Shown here: positions 35,039 to 39,163 of the stretch, piece after piece
Layout: each line of letters begins with the position of its first letter
Position numbering within the stretch: the stretch's first letter is position 1
Source: Candidatus Dormiibacterota bacterium
Lineage (GTDB): Bacteria > Chloroflexota > Dormibacteria > Aeolococcales > Bog-877
Length of the DNA stretch: 39,163 nt
Direction: 5' to 3'
Assembly: GCA_027313505.1 (NCBI GenBank)
Contig: DAHVDN010000029.1
Span: 1-39,163, forward strand
Made by a program: the position numbers and the translations under genes
Notes under the pieces: generated by a model
What the model was told of the DNA's origin: nothing
Database searches by the model: none
What the model saw: only the letters and a program-made list of their open reading frames with translations

Positions 35039-35902
35039 CTAGACGCTACTCCTCGCAGATTCGCTTGGCAAGGTGCTGGCCGGCTGGTGCAATCCCCGCA
35101 ATCTGCCGAGGTACCGTTCGGCGGCCCCACCTGCGGCCTCCTGGAAGTCCGCCCCTCTAGACGCTCCTCCAATTGCTCGCGACACGCTGAGGAGATATGG
35201 AGCGTCTCCGTTCTCGCCCAACGCCGCGGTGACCGCCCGCTCCAAATCCCCACCTTGAGTCCCAACGCCCGGGATGAGCAGAGGAAGGCCCGGTGCGACA
35301 TGGCGAATTCGTGAGAGCTCCTCGGGCCAGGTCGCCCCCGCCACCAACCCAACCGAGTCTGCTCCACATTGGCTGGCCCACGCCATGGCCAAACGAGCTA
35401 CCTCAAGGTACAGGGGGGTCTCCGTCCCATTCACCGTGAGGTCTTGAAGGTCACCGGCACCAGGATTGGTGGTGCGGCAGAGTACGAATGCTAGTTTGCC
35501 CGGGCGGCCCAGGAAGGGAGCCACTGCATCAAACCCAAGATATCCATTGACCGTGCAGGCGTCAGCTCCCATCTGTTCGAACACGGCACGGGCGTAAGCA
35601 TCGGCGGTGTGTCCAACGTCGCCGCGCTTGCCATCGACAATAACCAGGGCGTACCTCCCTGCCACCTCAATCACCTCTTCCAGGAGCTGCCAGCCCGCAG
35701 AGCCCATTGCTTCGAAGAACGCGGCGTTTGCCTTAAAGGCGCAGGCGAATGGAGCGGTAGCCTCAATGAGTTCAAAACAGTACCGGCGGGCCGCCTCTAC
35801 TCCACCCCCGAGGTGGCTTGGAAGTTGGTCCAACACCGGGTCGATTCCAACGCATAGGGCTCCGCCGCGGTCCCTGGCAAGGCTGGACAGGCGATCGATC
35901 AC
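35039..35902 (-). CDS. pyrF: Orotidine 5'-phosphate decarboxylase, type 2
   Basis: PyrF makes UMP from orotidine 5'-phosphate. The 287-residue length and the motifs LCVGIDPVLDQLP, FKANAAFFEAMG and VIVDGKRGDVGHTADAYA (catalytic Lys/Asp pair) identify the longer type 2 form found in actinobacteria. VGLVAGATWPEEL and LLIPGVGTQGGD form the phosphate-binding end. The start is GTG 35902. No other pyrimidine gene is in the window. It lies between a zinc-ribbon gene and the SH3 lipoprotein gene, all leftward. Confidence 0.96.
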   Translation of the reverse strand: MIDRLSSLARDRGGALCVGIDPVLDQLPSHLGGGVEAARRYCFELIEATAPFACAFKANAAFFEAMGSAGWQLLEEVIEVAGRYALVIVDGKRGDVGHTADAYARAVFEQMGADACTVNGYLGFDAVAPFLGRPGKLAFVLCRTTNPGAGDLQDLTVNGTETPLYLEVARLAMAWASQCGADSVGLVAGATWPEELSRIRHVAPGLPLLIPGVGTQGGDLERAVTAALGENGDAPYLLSVSRAIGGASRGADFQEAAGGAAERYLGRLRGLHQPASTLPSESARSSV

Positions 35903-35921
35903 CGGTGCCCTGAATCCCCCG

Positions 35922-36116
35922 CTACCAGGAGGTGCGGGATGTGCTCGTCTGCGCAGCGCCGGGAGCCTGGGGAGCGTAGGGAACCTGGATGCGGTCGTGC
36001 TCCGACTGCATGCAGCCAGGACACATCGAACTCATCTCCCCATCGAGCAGGACGGCTGAAAGCCGATAGATGGGGAACTCCCGGTCACAGCTGCCACACC
36101 GTCGCATCCAGGGCAA
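35922..36116 (-). CDS. Small zinc-ribbon protein
   Basis: This 64-residue protein contains two CxxC knuckles (CGSCDREFP and MCPGCMQ) that should hold one zinc, followed by a polar tail. The start TTG 36116 has AGGAGG 6 bases upstream (36128-36123, minus); an ATG three codons on lacks one. It precedes pyrF by 19 bases, so the two are probably one transcript. Function unknown; such ribbons may bind nucleic acid or regulate. Confidence 0.65.
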   Translation of the reverse strand: MPWMRRCGSCDREFPIYRLSAVLLDGEMSSMCPGCMQSEHDRIQVPYAPQAPGAAQTSTSRTSW

Positions 36117-36184
36117 AACCCGCCTCCTGCCGGTTGTAGATCCACCGCCATTCTACGCCTGCTGGTATGCTCAACCTCCGACCG

Positions 36185-36261
36185 CGGGGAGTAGCGCAGG
36201 TGGTTAGCGCACCAGTCTGGGGGACTGGGGGTCGCAGGTTCGAGTCCTGTCTCCCCGACCA
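36185..36261 (+). tRNA. tRNA-Pro (anticodon GGG), CCA encoded
   Basis: Full cloverleaf: acceptor CGGGGAG/CTCCCCG, D stem GCGC/GCGC, anticodon stem CCAGT/ACTGG with loop CTGGGGG (anticodon GGG at 36219-36221), and T arm GCAGG-TTCGAGT-CCTGT. Discriminator A58 and CCA (36259-36261) are encoded. It reads CCC/CCU proline codons. Confidence 0.96.
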
Positions 36262-36627
36262 AGCTCATCCGGTCATGCTTTTGTGGCGGAGCTCAGAAGA
36301 CTGCGCCAAGGCGAGGGTGCCGCGAGCAGGTGGTCGGTTTGTGGAGCCGCCGACACGAGGCCTCTGGGTGTCGACGGTCGAGATGGCACACCGGCGGCTT
36401 GGAGAGTCCGGGCCTGGTCCGTGTCCGTAGTCGGGCCCGAGAGGCAACCGCCCCCTTTCCCTGGGAGGCGGGTCGATCGGAAGCCACCAAAAGAGCGGGG
36501 TCCTAGCCGGGCACGGCGTCGCCCAGCGCCGGCAAGCAGAGCCCGACCAGAGAGACGAGCGGGGTGGCGCAACCAGCGCCACCCCGCGTGATCCACTAAG
36601 AAGCGGCTCTAAAGGTCCCGCAGACCG
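36262..36627. other. Gene-free stretch after tRNA-Pro with a strong hairpin
   Basis: All frames here give low-information translations without recognisable motifs. The only clear structure is the hairpin at 36559-36587. Confidence 0.5.
36559..36587. terminator. 12-base-pair GC hairpin, probable terminator
   Basis: GCGGGGTGGCGC (36559-36570) pairs perfectly with GCGCCACCCCGC (36576-36587) across the loop AACCA. It lies 40 bases past the stop of the minus-strand secreted-protein gene. There is no U-tract on either strand, as often seen for actinobacterial terminators. Confidence 0.65.
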
Positions 36628-38382
36628 TCAGGTCGCCGCGCAGCCGTTGCTCCCAATAGGAATGGGATTACTCGCCTGAGTCCCGAAGTACTGGTTTCCT
36701 GCGTTCCCGGCAGTCCCGTACTGGGCAGACCCTCCAAAGGTGTTCCCATTTGACATGTTGCCGAACTCCCAGTCACAAGCTGCCGCGCCCTTTGTCACCT
36801 GGGTCCAGTAGGGATAGAACGACCCTGGCGACGGAGGAGGCACGGTGCAACCGGATCCGGTTGCCACATTGCAGCGATAGTCGGAAGCGGGATTGTCAGT
36901 CTGGAATTGGATGGCCTGATACCCAGTCGAGTGGCCGTTTGCCATGTAAGACGGCGGCTGGATGACCATGGTTGACGGGTGTCGGTTCGCGACCAAACTG
37001 TTGGGCCAGTCCTGCCAGTAGCCGCTGCCGTCGTAGTCCAGATCTCCCCCGTCGTTAAAGTTAAGGCATCCAGAGACTTCGTTGGGAGCCGTAACCTCTC
37101 CGCCAGAGGCTTGGCCCCCATGAGTATCGCCAGCCGCGAAGCAAGGACCGTCGCCGTTTGGGCTAGCCTCCGCTGGCGAGGTGGTTCCCGGAACATTCGT
37201 CCCGTCAGCGGCAGTACTGCTTTCGTAAGGGCCCGCGCATTCACCATATTGGGTCGTACCATTCACGGGGTTCAGCAGTGAGCTGCACGGGGTGAAGTGA
37301 CCAATCTCGAAGGTGGTGCTGATGTCGGTGGCCAGTGCCGCCCAGGGCACCACGTTCTGATATGAGGCGGAGCTGTACTCCGGTTGAAAGCTATACGGTG
37401 TGCCCGCGCAGGTCCCGTCATTGGTGTTCATGAACCCGTTCTGCGCGGAAGCGATCATGTATCCGCTCTGACCCGTCGTCAGATCTTTGACCACAGCTTC
37501 AAGGGCCCCCACGGATCGGTTGTCAAAGAGCGTGGTCTGGATTCGATCGCCTTGCCCAAAGAACAGCGTTTGGGCGTTCGGGGTAAACGACGCCAAGCTG
37601 GCGTTTTGCGGGCTTGGCGGCCCCGTGGGGACTCCGTTGCGCTGGATAAATGCGAAGTTTACAGGTTCTTCGCACTTTGGATTGCAGTATGCGAAATGGT
37701 TGGTGCACTCAAGACTGTCGATGGTAAGGGCGGCACACCAATCTTGGTTTCCCTGATAAGCGGGGTTTGTGCTTCCTGGAATGTTGCAGCTGACGCTATC
37801 CGCAAAGGGAGCGAAGCCCGGCGGATAGAACTGAAGCTCCATGAATGCACTTCCGCCGCCCGCGAACGTTGAGGTCGGGGCGTTTGCATTGTCCGACGGT
37901 GTGCAGGGCAGTTGCGGGTAGGAATGTGGATCGCATAACGCCATGGAGAACCACGGAGCCACCGAGAGTTGGAAGAAGTGGGTAATGTCGTTGCCCGGCT
38001 TCTTGACGGTTGGCAGTTGAGTGGGATCGGTGGGCAGCGTCTCGGTCCAGCTGACCTCCGACCCAGACCCGTAGGCGGTCGAAATGAAACGCAAGTTCGG
38101 CTCGTCGTGACCCACGTAGTAGCCATTGTCATAGAATCGCCCACCGTTCGCCCCATGGGGATCGGCACAGGGCAAGGAGATCTTTATGGCGCTCTGGACG
38201 GTGCTATAACCGTTGCAGTCCAGCTCCCCCCTTGGCCCACCGCCGCCCCACGCAGAGCCCCCGGAGGCCGAAGCGAGTGCTAGCCCCCCACTGTTCACCT
38301 GCACCGCAGCCGCGACAGCTAAAATGGACATAACTCCACCTAGCCGAAGCATCAGGCCGCGGGCACGGACTGGTAATCGCAT
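36628..38382 (-). CDS. Large secreted Cys-rich protein of unknown function
   Basis: This 584-residue protein has a signal peptide (about 1-40; basic start, hydrophobic core, ALASASG) and a mature part rich in Gly, Asn, Ser, Thr, Tyr and aromatic residues with 18 cysteines (for example ECTNHFAYCNPKCEEP), pointing to disulfides and export. No catalytic motif is recognised. The start ATG 38382 has GGGAGGG about 9 bases upstream. It is a single-gene unit closed by the hairpin at 36559-36587. It may be an extracellular or surface protein; relatives cannot be named from sequence alone. Confidence 0.8.
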   Translation of the reverse strand: MRLPVRARGLMLRLGGVMSILAVAAAVQVNSGGLALASASGGSAWGGGGPRGELDCNGYSTVQSAIKISLPCADPHGANGGRFYDNGYYVGHDEPNLRFISTAYGSGSEVSWTETLPTDPTQLPTVKKPGNDITHFFQLSVAPWFSMALCDPHSYPQLPCTPSDNANAPTSTFAGGGSAFMELQFYPPGFAPFADSVSCNIPGSTNPAYQGNQDWCAALTIDSLECTNHFAYCNPKCEEPVNFAFIQRNGVPTGPPSPQNASLASFTPNAQTLFFGQGDRIQTTLFDNRSVGALEAVVKDLTTGQSGYMIASAQNGFMNTNDGTCAGTPYSFQPEYSSASYQNVVPWAALATDISTTFEIGHFTPCSSLLNPVNGTTQYGECAGPYESSTAADGTNVPGTTSPAEASPNGDGPCFAAGDTHGGQASGGEVTAPNEVSGCLNFNDGGDLDYDGSGYWQDWPNSLVANRHPSTMVIQPPSYMANGHSTGYQAIQFQTDNPASDYRCNVATGSGCTVPPPSPGSFYPYWTQVTKGAAACDWEFGNMSNGNTFGGSAQYGTAGNAGNQYFGTQASNPIPIGSNGCAAT

Positions 38383-38596
38383 GTCTTGGTCCCTCCCCGA
38401 AAAACACGATTGATCAGTACTACCCGTGCGGGCGGAGGCGCAAGATTACGCCTCCTGTTCTCAGACCATCTACAGGACGCTCCCCTCCTTACAACGAAAC
38501 TGACTGCACCCGGTCATCGCCTCCGCCCAGAGGCTCCTTGATGAGTCTATCGGAGATTAGCCATGTTGACAAGACCTCGTATTACCTCAGCGAGAA
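38383..38596. other. Intergenic region with an 11-base inverted repeat
   Basis: TCCTTGATGAG (38535-38545) is the exact reverse complement of CTCATCAAGGA (38620-38630), 74 bases apart. This may be the left end of the insertion element or a long-range stem. No promoter was recognised. Confidence 0.4.
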
Positions 38597-39163
38597 TTGC
38601 ACCCTGGGGCGATCGTTCCCTCATCAAGGAATGACACCGAGGGCCGGCCGCCGGAGAGCGGTAGCGAGGGGGCGGGGCCCAAGCGGATCCGGGAGCGATA
38701 CGAGCTGGCGGAGGTGAGATCCAGGTACCGGGGGTCGGGCCGGGTTGAGAGGGGACAACTGCTGGATTCCTTTTGCCTGGCCACTGGGTACGGGCGCAAA
38801 TACGCCGTCAAGGTGCTGAGGGAGTGGCGACGGCTGCCACTGCGCAAGAGAGCCCCCAGGGCCAGGCGGGACGGACCGGGGTTCCGGTCCGCGCTCAAGG
38901 TCTGCTGGGAGGCCTCCGACTACCCGTGCTCCCAGCGACTCCAACCATTCCTGCCAGATCTGGCCCAGATCCTGGTGCGGCATGGCCAGCTCACCTGCTC
39001 GCCGGAGACCATCGAGCTGCTCGCCTCGGCCAGCGTAGCCACCGTGGAGCGCAACCTCCACGAACTGCGCCGGGTTGTGATAGGCCGGCGGATGAGCCAG
39101 ACCAAGGCCCGGTGGGTTGCTCCGCCGGGAGATCCCGGTGGTGGTGGGCCGATGGCGAGAGCT
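38597..39163 (+). mobile_element. Transposase gene (integrase-core IS type), 5' part, probably frameshifted
   Basis: From TTG 38597 a frame runs to the window end: RIRERYELAEVRSRYRGSGR, then LLDSFCLATGYGRKYAVKVLREWRR, PFLPDLAQILVRHGQLTCSPETIELLASASVATVERNL. This is the N-terminal DNA-binding region of IS transposases that begin with a TGYxRKYA motif and carry an integrase core further on. After ...QTKARWV (near 39117) the expected LLRREIPVVVGRWRE continues one frame over, so the copy appears frameshifted. The catalytic core lies outside the window. Confidence 0.75.

Noticed and set aside
36273-36596. Genes of about 100 codons on either strand after tRNA-Pro
   Set aside because: Arg/Pro-rich, motif-free translations that overlap each other and the hairpin.
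38624-39061. 145-codon minus-strand frame at the right end
   Set aside because: Antisense to the transposase, whose plus-strand frame carries recognisable family motifs and runs off the window.

Overview
The window looks like chromosomal DNA of a high-GC member of the Actinomycetota. The signs are the GlgE-TreS-maltokinase-GlgB order, an actinobacterial-type phosphoserine aminotransferase (GRFGCGPSKV), many GTG/TTG starts, chained 4-base stop/start overlaps, and several promoters whose start codon lies where transcription should begin (leaderless messages). I cannot place it to genus; a less-studied lineage is plausible. No CRISPR array, rRNA or prophage was seen.

Layout. 1-435: a probable 3' gene end, then a LysM membrane protein with a LexA-type SOS box over its start. 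540-1949: class C beta-lactamase-like serine hydrolase. 1946-9325 (minus): glgE-treS-mak-glgB, a maltose-1-phosphate/alpha-glucan operon joined by 4-base overlaps. 9469-10539: threonine-aldolase-like PLP enzyme. 10816-12868: a divergent module with a CstR/CsoR-family repressor and a PIG-L/LmbE deacetylase leftward and two paralogous rhodaneses rightward; two matching ATACCC-N4-GGGTAT operators point to a sulfane-sulfur regulon. 12885-13577: five-helix membrane protein. 13845-14347: frameshifted GNAT acetyltransferase.

14537-16343: paaI-paaK. 16446-17282: EamA transporter. 17546-20476: a 976-residue protein that reads as phosphoribosyltransferase + kinase-like region + HAD phosphatase, convergent with a TupA-type ATP-grasp gene (20569-21501). 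This is the best candidate for an undescribed biosynthetic activity. 21661-22977: alkyltransferase-like protein, SHOCT membrane protein and gene remnants. 23006-27307: a PaaR-like TetR regulator divergent from paaABCDE, with a 24-base perfect palindrome over the promoter start. With PaaK (phenylacetate to phenylacetyl-CoA), PaaABCDE (ring epoxidation) and PaaI (CoA-ester rescue), the window holds the upper phenylacetate pathway; the lower-pathway genes (isomerase, hydrolase, beta-oxidation steps) are not here.

27342-36116: serine/threonine dehydratase, a DoxX-kelch fusion, aspartate aminotransferase, serC, a membrane protein with a His/Cys/Asp-rich tail, a Xer-type recombinase, an SH3 lipoprotein, pyrF and a small zinc-ribbon protein. 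36185-36261: tRNA-Pro(GGG). 36559-36587: strong hairpin. 36628-38382: secreted Cys-rich protein. 38597-end: transposase running out of the window, apparently frameshifted near the edge.

All calls rest on reading the sequence; no database search was possible.
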